Assembly: GCA_050012355.1 (NCBI GenBank)
Contig: JBEKHI010000022.1
Span: forward strand, 1-37,634
Origin: JBEKHI01 sp050012355
GTDB taxonomy: Bacteria; Actinomycetota; Actinomycetes; Streptosporangiales; Streptosporangiaceae
Direction: 5' to 3'
DNA: 37,634 bases
In this document: in pieces, positions 1 through 8,133 of the stretch
Position numbering within the stretch: position 1 is the first letter of the stretch
Layout: each line of letters opens with the position of its first letter
Made by a program: the position numbers and the translations under genes
The notes under the pieces: generated by a model
The model's input: only the letters and a program-made list of their open reading frames with translations
What the model was told of the DNA's origin: nothing
Databases searched by the model: none

Positions 1-1
1 C

Positions 2-355
2 GTCGCGCTGCTGGTCGGCGCGGTCGGGGTCGCCAACATCATGGTGATCTCGGTGCTGGAACGCCGTCAGGAGATCGGGCTGCGCCGGGCGCTGGGCGCC
101 ACCAGAGGCCAGATCCGCATCCAGTTCCTGTCCGAGGCCATCCTGCTCGCCCTGGCCGGCGGCGCCGTCGGAGTCATCCTGGGCGTGGTCTCCACCGCTG
201 TCTACGCGCACATCAAGGGCTGGCCGGTCGTGATCCCGCCCGAAGCCTGGGCTGGCGGCCTCGGCGCGGCGATCCTCATCGGCGCCCTCGCCGGGCTCCT
301 CCCGGCGATTCGCGCCGCCCGCCTGTCCCCGACACAGGCGCTGTGGACCCTGTGA
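2..355 (+). CDS. MacB/FtsX-type ABC transporter permease, C-terminal part (5' end outside window)
   Basis: This is the last 117 codons of an ABC permease whose start lies before the window; the frame is open from base 2. The visible part begins in a membrane helix (VALLVGAVGVANIMVIS), followed by the segment ERRQEIGLRRALGATRGQI that is typical of the FtsX-like domain of MacB and LolC-type permeases. Two more hydrophobic segments follow (LSEAILLALAGGAVGVILG and a second near the end), and the protein closes with the usual GLLPAIRAARLSPTQAL ending. Such proteins couple ATP hydrolysis to export or to mechanical work on the periplasmic side rather than to uptake. The ATPase partner is probably upstream, outside the window. 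It is unrelated to the minus-strand operon that follows. The family call is firm; the substrate is unknown. Confidence 0.9.
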   Translation, partial: VALLVGAVGVANIMVISVLERRQEIGLRRALGATRGQIRIQFLSEAILLALAGGAVGVILGVVSTAVYAHIKGWPVVIPPEAWAGGLGAAILIGALAGLLPAIRAARLSPTQALWTL

Positions 356-633
356 CCGTCTGATGGCACCGTGCGGGACCGCGCCCAGCTCGTCGTGTTC
401 GCCTACGAAAGCGGCCTGGTCAGGGCCGGAGGCTGCTGAGCAGGCCGGTGCTAGGCCACGTAGAGCGGTCGACGCCACCCCAGCGGTGGGCCATCGATAG
501 CCGAATAGCGCCTGCGATGGGACATCGAGGGGGCTAGTGCTGCGAACCGGTCCGCGCGGCTGACCGATATGCGGCTTTTGTCCCGCTGACGCTTCACGAG
601 TGCGGTGCCCGGGTCCGCGGGCGCTAAGCACCC
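356..633. other. Intergenic region with a degenerate copy of the dispersed hairpin repeat
   Basis: There is no convincing gene between the permease end and the convergent ROK kinase. Bases 481-530 hold two hairpin-like ends facing each other: CGGTG-GGC-CATCG at 484-496 and CGATG-GGA-CATCG at 515-527. The second has the core and GGA loop found at 35505-35517. I read it as a decayed end fragment of that dispersed repeat. No clear terminator with a T tract was found for either flanking gene. Confidence 0.5.
515..527. repeat. REP-like palindrome CGATG-GGA-CATCG
   Basis: This is an exact CGATG-N3-CATCG core with a 3-base loop. Outside the core the arms do not pair well, so it is the weakest member of the five-copy palindrome family (others at 8076, 8105, 35501 and 37607). 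The surrounding bases (ATAGCGCCTGCGATGGGACATCG) resemble the end of the 35.3-kb repeat copy. Confidence 0.55.
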
Positions 634-1548
634 TTAACGGCCGCGGGCGCCTACGGCGGCGCCTAGGCAGCCGGACCAGTCGCCTAGGGTCGCGAGGCGG
701 AGTTCGGTTCCGGTGTGAAACGACGGGGACAGCTCGGCGATGCGCAGCGATAGCGGCTCCACCAGCCGGGAGCCCGCCCGGGAGAGTCCGCCGCCGAGAA
801 CGATCACCCCAGGATCTAGCAGGCTGGTCACGCTGACCAGCCCGGCCGCGAGGCCGTCCACCGCCGAGGACCACAACGAGGACACCGCGGGATCCCCCGC
901 GATCACCAGGTCGAGGATCTCGTGGGCCGGAGCGCCGGTCCAGCGGGCCTCGAGCGCCGCGGCGGACATGACGGTTTCCACGCAGCCGCGCGCGCCGCAG
1001 GCGCAGGGCTGGCCCGGATAGTCGACGCGAATGTGGCCAAGTTCCCCCGCGTGCCCGTGAAAACCGGCTCGCACCTGGCCGTCGGTGACGATGGCCGCGC
1101 CGATGCCGGTCCCGATCGACACGTAGAGGTAGTCACCGAAGCCCCGCGCGGCGCCGAACTCGCCCTCGCCGCGGGCGCCCGCGTGCGCGTCGTTGACGAC
1201 CGTCACCGGAACGTCTAGCCGCGATTCCACCAGCGGTCCGACCGCCGTGCCGTTCCAGCCGAGGTTGACCGAGGTGACAAGACCCGAGGGATCGACCGCG
1301 CCGCATACCGCGATCCCCGCCGCACCAACCGAGCTTACGGAAGAGGCCAGCGAGACCGCGACATCGGCGACCCGGTCCAGCACCGCGGACGGCCCGTCAG
1401 CGCGGCCGGTCGGCCGCCGCACCGAGGCCAGCCGCTCACCGGATGCCGCCACCACGGCGCCCTTGATCGACGTGGCGCCGACGTCCAGCGCCACGACCGG
1501 CGCGCTCGGCGCGGTGGGCGACACCGCGCGGTCCAGCAGGGATGTCAT
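634..1548 (-). CDS. ROK family sugar kinase
   Basis: A 304-residue ROK-family protein, predicted to phosphorylate a hexose or amino sugar with ATP in the cytoplasm. The N-terminal ATP-binding motif LDVGATSIKG is at residues 21-30, the catalytic Asp is in VVNDAHAGARGE (D120), a glycine-rich loop SIGTGIGAA follows, and the ROK zinc site is HAGELGHIRV with C-x-C-G-x-x-G-C-x-E (H172, C182, C184, C189). I chose the ATG at 1548 because its ATGA overlaps the stop of the upstream ROK regulator and the protein then starts just before the ATP motif; the frame opens further upstream but that extension has no family features. It is the last gene of the Dpp-type transporter operon, so it probably acts on the imported sugar or a sugar released from an imported glycopeptide. 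The substrate (glucose, GlcNAc, ManNAc or other) cannot be told. Confidence 0.88.
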   Translation of the reverse strand: MTSLLDRAVSPTAPSAPVVALDVGATSIKGAVVAASGERLASVRRPTGRADGPSAVLDRVADVAVSLASSVSSVGAAGIAVCGAVDPSGLVTSVNLGWNGTAVGPLVESRLDVPVTVVNDAHAGARGEGEFGAARGFGDYLYVSIGTGIGAAIVTDGQVRAGFHGHAGELGHIRVDYPGQPCACGARGCVETVMSAAALEARWTGAPAHEILDLVIAGDPAVSSLWSSAVDGLAAGLVSVTSLLDPGVIVLGGGLSRAGSRLVEPLSLRIAELSPSFHTGTELRLATLGDWSGCLGAAVGARGR

Positions 1549-2666
1549 AAGGTCGTGGCCGCCTCTGCCAGGTGATCGAGAATCAGCCAGGCGGCGCCGG
1601 TCACGCCCGCCTCCACTCCGCCGGTCGCCGGAGTAATGGTCACCGCCTCGCTGGCCATCGGCAAGCATCGCTCGTAGATCGCGGCTCGCAACGACGCGAC
1701 CAGCGGGTCGGCGGCCGACAAGCTGCCGCCGACCACGAGCACCTGCGGGTTGAAGAAGTTGACGACGACCGCGAGCACCTCGCCGAGGTACGAACCCGCG
1801 CCGCGCACCACCTGGTTGGCCAACGCGTCACCGCGGTAGACCTGCGCGACAAGGTCGGTCACCGAATCCAGGCCGAGCGAGGAAAGCAGGACGGCGCCGC
1901 TGGCCACGGTCTCCAGGCAGCCATGGCGCCCGCATCCGCAGAGCACCGCCTCCGGGGAAGTAACCCGTACGTGGCTGATGTCACCAGCCGCGCCGTTCGC
2001 GCCGTGGTACACGGCGCCGCCCGCGATGATCCCGCAGCCGATCCCCCGGCCCGCCTTGACCGCCACCAGGTGCTGAACACCGGAGTGCACCCACCGCGTC
2101 CGGTACTCGCCGAGCGCGAGCAGGTTGGCGTCGTTGTCCACCACCGCCGGAACGCCGAACCGCTCGGTCAGCCAGTCACGCACCCGCATCCCGTGCCAGC
2201 CGGGCATCCGGGACGGGCTGACGATCTGCCCGGCGGCCACGTCGACCGGCCCGGGCAGCCCCATCCCGACGCCGAGCACCCGCCGCCCGGCCGCCAGGTC
2301 AGCAAGCCGGGAGGACACGGTCTCGAGGACCGCCGCGGGCCCGTCCTCGAAGGTCACCTCGACCTCGCCGTCAGCGACCCGGTTACCGGCGAGATCCACC
2401 CCCGCGAGCCGCGCGTGGTGGGTGCCGAGGTCGGCGGCGAGCGCGACGCCGCCACCGCCGCTGGCGCGCAGCAGCCGTGGCCGGCGCCCGCCGCGGGATT
2501 CGCCGTCGCCGACCTCCTCCACCAGCCCGGAGCGGACCAGTTCCTCGACGCGGAGCGACACCGTGGAGGCGGCCAGCCCGGACAACCGCGCTAGGTCGGT
2601 CCGGGACAACGGCCCGGATTCGCGGATGAGCTGGAGCATGTCGGCGACTGAAGACTTGTTCGGCAT
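1545..2666 (-). CDS. ROK family transcriptional regulator (NagC/XylR type)
   Basis: A 373-residue protein with an N-terminal winged helix-turn-helix (about residues 5-65; SRTDLARLSGLAASTVSLRVEELVRSGLVEE) joined to a full ROK domain. The ROK half has the zinc motif (ISHVRV followed by CGCGRHGCLE) and even the catalytic-site Asp region VVDNDANLLALGE. Proteins of this design are sugar-responsive repressors that release DNA on binding a sugar or sugar phosphate. It lies inside the transporter operon, with 7 bases between its start and the ATPase stop and a 4-base overlap with the kinase. It is therefore the natural candidate to control this operon and perhaps the divergent M81/cutC genes through the AT-rich region at 7980-8022. 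The regulator family is clear; the ligand is inferred to be the kinase substrate or product. Confidence 0.9.
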   Translation of the reverse strand: MPNKSSVADMLQLIRESGPLSRTDLARLSGLAASTVSLRVEELVRSGLVEEVGDGESRGGRRPRLLRASGGGGVALAADLGTHHARLAGVDLAGNRVADGEVEVTFEDGPAAVLETVSSRLADLAAGRRVLGVGMGLPGPVDVAAGQIVSPSRMPGWHGMRVRDWLTERFGVPAVVDNDANLLALGEYRTRWVHSGVQHLVAVKAGRGIGCGIIAGGAVYHGANGAAGDISHVRVTSPEAVLCGCGRHGCLETVASGAVLLSSLGLDSVTDLVAQVYRGDALANQVVRGAGSYLGEVLAVVVNFFNPQVLVVGGSLSAADPLVASLRAAIYERCLPMASEAVTITPATGGVEAGVTGAAWLILDHLAEAATTL

Positions 2667-2673
2667 GGGCTGA

Positions 2674-4284
2674 TTATCCGCGCTCTGTTAGCCCACGATG
2701 AGACAGCCGCGCTTCGCGCCGCCGCCGCTGCTCGTCAGGGTCAGGGACCGGCGTCGCCGCGACCAGCTGTTTCGTGTACGCCTCGGCTGGGGAGAAGAGC
2801 ACCCGGTCAAGCGATCCCGACTCCACCAGCTTGCCCGACCGCAGCACCGCGACCCGGTGCGCGAGCGAGCTCACCACCGCCAGGTCGTGGCTGATGAACA
2901 GGCACGCGAAGCCCAGCTCGGCCTGCAGCTCGAGCAGCAGCTCAAGGACCGTCGCCTGCACCGAGACGTCTAGCGCGCTGGTCGGCTCGTCGGCCACCAC
3001 CAGTTCGGGACGCAACGCCAGCGCGCGGGCGATGGACACCCGCTGGCGCTGCCCGCCGGAAAGCTGGTGCGGATATCTCGCGGCCATCTCGGGGTCGAGC
3101 CGCACCGATTCGAGCAGCCCGGCCACCCGCGCCGGCCGGTCGCCGGTGCGCGCGATGACCATCGGCTCGGAGATGCTTTCCCCGATCGTCATCCGCGGGT
3201 CGAGCGATGACCCAGGGTCCTGGAACACGGTGCCGCACCGCTGCCGCAGCCGCCTGAGCTTCCGGCCGCGCATCGCGGACAGGTCCTCGCCGAGCAGCCG
3301 CACCGTACCGCCGGACGGCGCGAGCAGCCCGAGCGCGCAGCGCGCCACGGTTGACTTGCCCGACCCCGACTCGCCGACGAGGCCGAGTATCTCCCCCGGA
3401 GCGATCTTCAGATCGACCCCCTCCACGGCGGTGTTCCCGCCGTATTTCACTGTGAGGTTGTCACATTCAAAAGTGTCCATAACGGCGGTCGGTTCCTCCG
3501 TCGCGTCCCCGCGCGGCTGCAGCCGGGGCACCGCGTTCAGCAGGGTGCGGGTGTACTCCGCCTGCGGCTGGTAGAACAACCCGCCGACCGTGGCTTCCTC
3601 GACGATCTTGCCGTCCCGCATGACGATGACCCGGTCCGCGATGTCGGCGACCACGCCCATGTTGTGGGTGATGACCAAGATCGCGGTGCCGAGCCGGTCC
3701 CTGATGTCGCGCAGCAAGTCCAGGATCTCGGCCTGCACGGTGACGTCGAGCGCGGTGGTGGCCTCGTCGGCGATCAGCACGGCCGGGTCGCAGGCGATCG
3801 CCATCGCGATCATCACCCGCTGCCGCAGTCCGCCCGACAGCTCGTGCGGGAACTGCCCGAGCCGGGTATGCGGCTCGGGGATGCCCGCCAGCTCAAGCAG
3901 TTCCGTGGCTCTGGCGAGGGCCGCGTCCCTTTTCAGCGAGCGGTCGTGGATCCGCAGCGCCTCGGCCACCTGCCAGCCGACGGTGAATGCCGGGTTCAGC
4001 GCGGTCATCGGCTCCTGGAAGACCATCGCCACCCGGCTGCCGCGGAGCTGGCGCGCGGAGGCATCGTTAACCGCCGTTCTGGCGATATGTATTGACCCGG
4101 TACGGCGGGCAAGCGGCGGAAGGAGGCCCATGGCGGCCATGGCTGTAATGGTCTTACCCGAGCCTGATTCCCCGACCAGCGCGACGATCTCGCCGGGGTT
4201 GACGGTGAGGCTAACCCCGTCGACGGCGCGGGCGTCGCCGATGGTGACCACCAGGTCCTCGATCTGCAGAGCTGTCATCGTCAC
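2674..4284 (-). CDS. Peptide-type ABC transporter, fused double ATPase (DppD-DppF type)
   Basis: 536 residues with two complete ABC ATPase domains in one chain, equivalent to separate DppD and DppF. The first half (about 5-260) has Walker A GESGSGKT, signature LSGGLRQR and Walker B region VLIADEATTALDVT. The second half (about 270-515) has GESGSGKST, LSGGQRQRVSIARAL and LVVADEPTSALDVS. D-loops and switch histidines (ITHN, ISHD) are present in both, so both sites look competent. It energises the two permeases encoded just upstream and overlaps the DppC-like gene by 4 bases, implying translational coupling. Fused forms are common in actinobacteria. By family this powers uptake of di/oligopeptides, nickel or, in some ROK-linked operons, oligosaccharides or muropeptides; the sequence does not decide among these. 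Confidence 0.93.
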   Translation of the reverse strand: MTMTALQIEDLVVTIGDARAVDGVSLTVNPGEIVALVGESGSGKTITAMAAMGLLPPLARRTGSIHIARTAVNDASARQLRGSRVAMVFQEPMTALNPAFTVGWQVAEALRIHDRSLKRDAALARATELLELAGIPEPHTRLGQFPHELSGGLRQRVMIAMAIACDPAVLIADEATTALDVTVQAEILDLLRDIRDRLGTAILVITHNMGVVADIADRVIVMRDGKIVEEATVGGLFYQPQAEYTRTLLNAVPRLQPRGDATEEPTAVMDTFECDNLTVKYGGNTAVEGVDLKIAPGEILGLVGESGSGKSTVARCALGLLAPSGGTVRLLGEDLSAMRGRKLRRLRQRCGTVFQDPGSSLDPRMTIGESISEPMVIARTGDRPARVAGLLESVRLDPEMAARYPHQLSGGQRQRVSIARALALRPELVVADEPTSALDVSVQATVLELLLELQAELGFACLFISHDLAVVSSLAHRVAVLRSGKLVESGSLDRVLFSPAEAYTKQLVAATPVPDPDEQRRRREARLSHRGLTERG

Positions 4285-5153
4285 TTGTCCCTCAGCCGGA
4301 CTTCGAACGCGTCCCGCAACCCGTCACCGACGAAGTTGAAGGCGCAGACCACGATGACGATGGCCACCCCGGCCGGGATGTACATCCACCAGTAGCCGTC
4401 GAAGGTGTAGTTGATGCCGTTGCTGAGCATGCCGCCCCAATCGGTCTTGGGCAGCGGCACGCCGAGGCCGAGGAAGCTCAGGTAGGCGAGCAGCAGGATC
4501 GCGTCCGCGACCTGGAAGGTGGCGTTCACGACGACAGTGCCGATCACGTTCGGCACGATGTGGCGAAACACAGCCCGCCGGCCCCCGCCGCCCATCGCGA
4601 TCAGCGCCTGTACGTAATCCCTGGTACGCAGCGATACCGCCTCGGCGCGGACCAGCCGGGCCGGGACCAGCCAGGACACCGCGCCGATGATCAGGATCAG
4701 CACCGGGACGCTGGGGGTGATGATGCTGGCGGCGACCATCAGCAGGAACAGCGCGGGTATCGCGATGCCCGCGTCGACGACCCGCATCATGACCGCGTCG
4801 AGCCAGCCGCCGAAGTAGCCGGCCACCGCGCCCCAGAGCATGCCGATCACCGTGGCCATGATCCCGGCCGCGATCCCGATCTCGAGGCTTACCTGGCCGC
4901 CGTACATCAGGCGGCCCAGCTCGTCGTGGCCGACGTCGTCGGTGCCGAGCGGATGCCCGGTTCTCGGCGACAGGTTCTCCTGGCTGAGCTGCACGTGGGT
5001 CTGGTTCGTGTGGTAGAAGAGCGGCCCCAGGAAGCAGAACGCGATCAGCACCACGATCACGCCCAGGCTGATCATGGCGATGCGGTTGCGCACGATATCC
5101 CTGGTCACCCGGCGATACAGAGATCCTCTTGCTGTTATCACGGCTGTAGTCAT
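4281..5153 (-). CDS. Peptide-type ABC transporter permease (DppC type)
   Basis: 290-residue inner-membrane permease of the DppC/OppC family. It has the N-terminal helix (RIAMISLGVIVVLIAFCFLG), the conserved segment PLGTDDVGHDELGRLMYGGQVSLEIG after it, and the cytoplasmic loop with the EAA-like coupling motif near VQALIAMGGGGRRAVFRHIVPN. Later helices and the ending FNFVGDGLRDAFEVRLRDK are typical of the family. Start and stop overlap both neighbours by 4 bases (ATGA), so the order DppB-DppC-DppDF is translated as a coupled unit. Length is normal for the family and no defects are seen. It forms half of the membrane channel with the DppB-like protein. Confidence 0.93.
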   Translation of the reverse strand: MTTAVITARGSLYRRVTRDIVRNRIAMISLGVIVVLIAFCFLGPLFYHTNQTHVQLSQENLSPRTGHPLGTDDVGHDELGRLMYGGQVSLEIGIAAGIMATVIGMLWGAVAGYFGGWLDAVMMRVVDAGIAIPALFLLMVAASIITPSVPVLILIIGAVSWLVPARLVRAEAVSLRTRDYVQALIAMGGGGRRAVFRHIVPNVIGTVVVNATFQVADAILLLAYLSFLGLGVPLPKTDWGGMLSNGINYTFDGYWWMYIPAGVAIVIVVCAFNFVGDGLRDAFEVRLRDK

Positions 5154-6103
5154 CGCAGGCTCCCCCGTACCCTCGGGTCGGCGGCCGCCTGCAGCAGGTC
5201 AGCGAGCAGCGATCCGGTGACCGTCGCGACCGCGATGATGAGCACGACCCCGAGCTCGGTCGGGTAATCGGAGGTCTGCGCCGCGGTCCAGAACATCAGC
5301 CCCATCCCGGGGAAGTTGAAGATCGACTCGATGACGATCGCGCCGGAGAACACCACCGGCACGTAGTAGCCGAGCATCGTGATGACCGGGGTCAGCGAGT
5401 TACGCAGCACGTGGATGCCGACCACCCGGGTTTCCTTGGCGCCCTTCGCCCGGGCGGTGCGGGTGTAGTCCTCGCCGAGGTTGTCCAGCACGGCGGACCG
5501 GACGTACCGGCTGAAGACCGCGACGGTGGCGATCGTGCCGGTGAGCACCGGCAGCACCAGTGCCCGCGGGTCGGCGAGGATGCCGCCCAGCGTGCTCGCC
5601 TGCGGTGCCTGCGGCGGGAACCAGGTGAGCTTGTCGGAGAACGCGGTGATCAGCAGCAGCGCGACGAAGAAGCTCGGTGTCGCGTAGCCGACGAATGCCC
5701 CGGCGGTGATCAGGTGGTCCGGCAGCTTGCGCCGCCGGACCGCCTGCCACACGCCAAGCGGCAGTGCGATGATCAGCGCGAGCAGCGTGGACAGCCCGCT
5801 CAGCACCAGGGTCTTCGGCAGCCGCTGGCCGATCAGCGAGGCGACGCTCTGGTTGAGCTTGTACGACTCGCCGAGGTTTCCCTCGAGCAGCCTGCTCAGG
5901 TACAGCCAGTACTGCTCGGGCAGCGGCTTGTCGAAGCCCTGTGCCTGGTTGAAGGTGTTGATCTGGGCCTGGGTGGCCTGCTGCCCGAGGATCCCCCGGG
6001 CCGGGCCGCCGGGCAGCGCGTGCAGCAGGCCGAACACGATGATCGTCACCAGGAGGATCACCAGCAGGGCCTGCAGCACGCGCTTGACTAGGAAGAGGGC
6101 CAT
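5150..6103 (-). CDS. Peptide-type ABC transporter permease (DppB type)
   Basis: 317-residue permease of the DppB/OppB family, predicted to pair with the DppC-like protein. It starts with the usual signal-anchor helix (KRVLQALLVILLVTIIVFGLLHALPGGP) and contains the family block LGVWQAVRRRKLPDHLI. The coupling loop is DYTRTARAKGAKETRVVGIHVLRNSLTPVITMLG, and the conserved ending region has FNFPGMGLMFWTAAQTSDYP. Its ATG (6101-6103) directly abuts the stop of the lipoprotein gene at 6104, and it overlaps the next gene by 4 bases. Length and motifs are complete. Role in substrate choice is minor; specificity comes from the lipoprotein. Confidence 0.93.
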   Translation of the reverse strand: MALFLVKRVLQALLVILLVTIIVFGLLHALPGGPARGILGQQATQAQINTFNQAQGFDKPLPEQYWLYLSRLLEGNLGESYKLNQSVASLIGQRLPKTLVLSGLSTLLALIIALPLGVWQAVRRRKLPDHLITAGAFVGYATPSFFVALLLITAFSDKLTWFPPQAPQASTLGGILADPRALVLPVLTGTIATVAVFSRYVRSAVLDNLGEDYTRTARAKGAKETRVVGIHVLRNSLTPVITMLGYYVPVVFSGAIVIESIFNFPGMGLMFWTAAQTSDYPTELGVVLIIAVATVTGSLLADLLQAAADPRVRGSLR

Positions 6104-7915
6104 TTATCCGTTGGTCTCGTACCACTGCTGCGGGTTCATGGTCGCCAGCGGGTTCTGCACGACCCCGCCGAGCGTGTCCTTGATGGCGCTGACCTGGTAG
6201 TCCGGGTTCGGCACCCAGATGACCGGCAGGTTCTGCGCGAGGTAGGCCGAGTACTGCTGCATGGCGCTCGCGCTGCTGCTGCTCGTGGTCTGCTGGATCA
6301 GGTTGTCGGCCGTCGCGTCGGAGTAGCTCCCGAGGTTGACGCCCGCGTTGGTGGCGAAGATCTGCTCGCCGCTCGGGTACGCCGGGTAATACCAGCTGCC
6401 CTGAGTGCCGAAGAACGAGAGCTGCCAGCTGCAGGCTGCCTGGCTTGACGTGCAGATGGCCGAGTCGTTGAGCACGGTGTCGAGTGGCGCCTGCTTGATG
6501 TTCAGGTTCACGCCGATATCGGAGAAGCTCGACTGGAGTTCCTGCATCATGTTGGTCGTCTCGGTGCTGCCCGACTCGCTGACGATGGTCAGGCTGAGCT
6601 TGGTGCCCTTGGCGATGCCGGCGCCGCAGCTACCCGTGCAGGTCGCCCCGCCGCTGTTGATCGTCCAGCCGTGGCTGGTCAGCAACTGCTTGGCCTTGGC
6701 GATGTTATAGGGGTACGGGTTGTTCTTCTGAGTGGCGGACAGAAAGTCGCCGCTCGCCGCGGTCTGCGGGATCGGCCCGTAGCCGGTCGTCGCCTCGCCA
6801 TGCCAGATGTCGCTCGCGATCGTCTGCTGATCGACCGCCATCTGCAGCGCCTGCCGGACGTAGAGCTGCTTGAATACCGCGCCCATCGCCGGGTTGTTGA
6901 AGTTATAGGGGATGTAGGAGACAGCCCAGCCGACCCACGGCTCGATCTTGTAGCCGTCTGCCTCGAGGAGCTTCTCCTGGGCGAGGTCGGTGATCGGCAC
7001 GTAGCCGTAGTCGATGCCGCCGGATCGCAGCTCGTTGAACTCGGCCTCGTCGGAGGTGAACGGCAGGAAGGTGACGCTGGCCAGCTTCGCCTGCCCCGAC
7101 CCCTTGTAGCTCTTCGACTTGGCGAGCACGACCTGGCCGCCAGTGTTCCAGCTCTGCAGGCCGAACGGGCCGTCGGTGACCTTCCAGAGCGGGCTGGTGT
7201 CGTAGGTGCTTATGCTGCCTGCCTGAGCGATCAGGTAAGTGAGCACCTGCTTGGCGCCTGCCGTGGTTTCGTCGTAGTCGCCGGCTTTGCCGCCGGTGCT
7301 GGTGATATCCCAGGCGGCCTGCGGGAGCGGGGTGATCAGGCTGAGCTGGTTCGCGGTGAACCAGCCGGGGTTGTACGCCTTGGTGAGCTGCAGCCGGAAC
7401 GTGCTGTCGTTGACGATCGTGAAGCTCTTGACGTTGTCCGGCATGTCGCCCTGGCTGTAGGCGCCCCACTCAGACTTGTCCGACTCGACCAGGTTGAACC
7501 AGAACTGGACGTCACGGCTGGTCAGCGGCTTACCGTTGGACCAGTCCAGGTTTCTGAGCGTGATCGTGACCGTCTTGTCGCCATTGCTGTAGACCGGCGC
7601 GTCGGCCGCGCTCTCCGACGTGTCGATGGCCAGCGACCCGGAGGAGGTGTCGTAGTTGTACAGCGGCAAGTACATCTCGCCGAAGATCGAGCTGTTGTAG
7701 CTGGCGAGATGCGCTGGGGTCTGGATCGGGAAGATCCAGTTCGGGTTCGCGTCGGGCGGGAGCGCGAACGTCGCGTTTCCCCCGCCGGCGGCTTGTGCGC
7801 TCGATCCGCTGGACCCGCTGGACCCGCAGGCGCTGATCACCAGTGCGGCGACGCCCACCGCGGCGACCGCCAGCGCGGTGCGTGGGCGCCCTCTAGGCCC
7901 GAACACTTTCCTCAT
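6104..7915 (-). CDS. Extracellular solute-binding lipoprotein, family 5 (Dpp/Opp type)
   Basis: 603 residues. An N-terminal signal peptide (RPRTALAVAAVGVAALVISAC) ends in a lipobox with the lipidated Cys at position 30, followed by a Gly/Ser-rich linker, so the protein is anchored outside the membrane. The body is a class C (family 5) binding protein: a segment near DGDKTVTITLRNLDWSNGKPLTSRDVQFWF corresponds to the family signature (here SNGDKTVTITL), then VDQQTIASDIWHG and the NIAKAKQLLTSHGW repeat typical of peptide-binding members. The start ATG at 7915 has a GGGAG ribosome site at 7923-7927. It is the first gene of the minus-strand operon. Family 5 proteins bind peptides, nickel, haem, sugars or glycopeptides; with ROK genes in the operon an amino-sugar-containing ligand is a reasonable guess, not a demonstrated one. 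Confidence 0.92.
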   Translation of the reverse strand: MRKVFGPRGRPRTALAVAAVGVAALVISACGSSGSSGSSAQAAGGGNATFALPPDANPNWIFPIQTPAHLASYNSSIFGEMYLPLYNYDTSSGSLAIDTSESAADAPVYSNGDKTVTITLRNLDWSNGKPLTSRDVQFWFNLVESDKSEWGAYSQGDMPDNVKSFTIVNDSTFRLQLTKAYNPGWFTANQLSLITPLPQAAWDITSTGGKAGDYDETTAGAKQVLTYLIAQAGSISTYDTSPLWKVTDGPFGLQSWNTGGQVVLAKSKSYKGSGQAKLASVTFLPFTSDEAEFNELRSGGIDYGYVPITDLAQEKLLEADGYKIEPWVGWAVSYIPYNFNNPAMGAVFKQLYVRQALQMAVDQQTIASDIWHGEATTGYGPIPQTAASGDFLSATQKNNPYPYNIAKAKQLLTSHGWTINSGGATCTGSCGAGIAKGTKLSLTIVSESGSTETTNMMQELQSSFSDIGVNLNIKQAPLDTVLNDSAICTSSQAACSWQLSFFGTQGSWYYPAYPSGEQIFATNAGVNLGSYSDATADNLIQQTTSSSSASAMQQYSAYLAQNLPVIWVPNPDYQVSAIKDTLGGVVQNPLATMNPQQWYETNG

Positions 7916-7966
7916 GCTTTAACTCCCGATGCTCCAACACTCCTGGATGTTCATGCGGTGTCCGGT

Positions 7967-7994
7967 ATAGTACGACCATATTTCGAAGTAAACA
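7967..7994 (-). promoter_or_regulatory. Possible promoter of the Dpp-type operon
   Basis: Read on the minus strand, TTGTTT and TACTAT (7967-7972) are separated by 17 bases, about 50 bases upstream of the lipoprotein start. Both hexamers are only partial matches to TTGACA and TATAAT. The region is clearly more AT-rich than the flanking genes. Confidence 0.3.
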
Positions 7995-8022
7995 ATGATT
8001 GAAACGAAGAAGTTATTTCGAT
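7981..8022. promoter_or_regulatory. AT-rich imperfect inverted repeat, candidate ROK operator
   Basis: TTTCGAAGTAA (7981-7991) and TTATTTCGATT (8012-8022) form an imperfect inverted repeat (8 of 11 positions) with a 20-base spacer, in the only AT-rich stretch between the two divergent transcription units. ROK repressors of the NagC/XylR type bind AT-rich inverted repeats, and the operon encodes such a regulator. The assignment is by position and composition only. Confidence 0.3.
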
Positions 8023-8034
8023 TTTGGAGAAAGC

Positions 8035-8118
8035 ATGATCAGTGCGCTGTCGCTCCCCGCGCCCCGCGCGCCCAAGGCGGTCGATGTGTCATCGACCGCC
8101 ATAGAGGCCTGTCGATGA
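8035..8118 (+). CDS. 27-codon small ORF upstream of the M81 gene
   Basis: A small ORF beginning ATGATCAGTGCG with the best ribosome-binding site of this locus (GGAG at 8026-8029, 5 bases before the ATG). It encodes 27 residues starting MISALSLPAPRAPKAVD and ends with a TGA that overlaps the ATG at 8115 (ATGA), the layout of translational coupling. Its second half is read through the two inverted REP-like hairpins (8076-8133). It may be a genuine leader peptide, or the leftover 5' end of the M81 gene after the hairpins were inserted and shifted the frame. No function can be assigned from the peptide itself. Confidence 0.45.
   Translation: MISALSLPAPRAPKAVDVSSTAIEACR
8076..8100. repeat. REP-like palindrome, 11-bp arms, loop TGT
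   Basis: GGCGGTCGATG (8076-8086) and CATCGACCGCC (8090-8100) are perfectly complementary around TGT. It is the first half of an inverted pair with the hairpin at 8105-8133. Confidence 0.85.
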
Positions 8119-8133
8119 CACATCGACAGGCCT
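8105..8133. repeat. REP-like palindrome, 13-bp arms, loop ACA
   Basis: AGGCCTGTCGATG (8105-8117) and CATCGACAGGCCT (8121-8133) pair perfectly around ACA. Its loop is the complement of the TGT loop at 8087-8089, so the two hairpins are the same unit in opposite orientation, 4 bases apart, like a REPIN/BIME doublet. The candidate ATG start of the M81 gene (8115) lies in the left arm. Confidence 0.85.

Noticed and set aside
1572..2594. Long plus-strand frame opposite the ROK regulator (and similar long antisense frames at 2774, 3590, 5411, 6671, 26171 and 30096)
   Set aside because: These are shadows produced by GC-rich codon use; their translations are low-complexity Arg/Ala/Pro-rich and the opposite strand has a clear family match.
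7995..8114. The start at 7995 for the M81 gene
   Set aside because: No ribosome site, the extra 40 residues have no family similarity and would be translated from the promoter/operator area.
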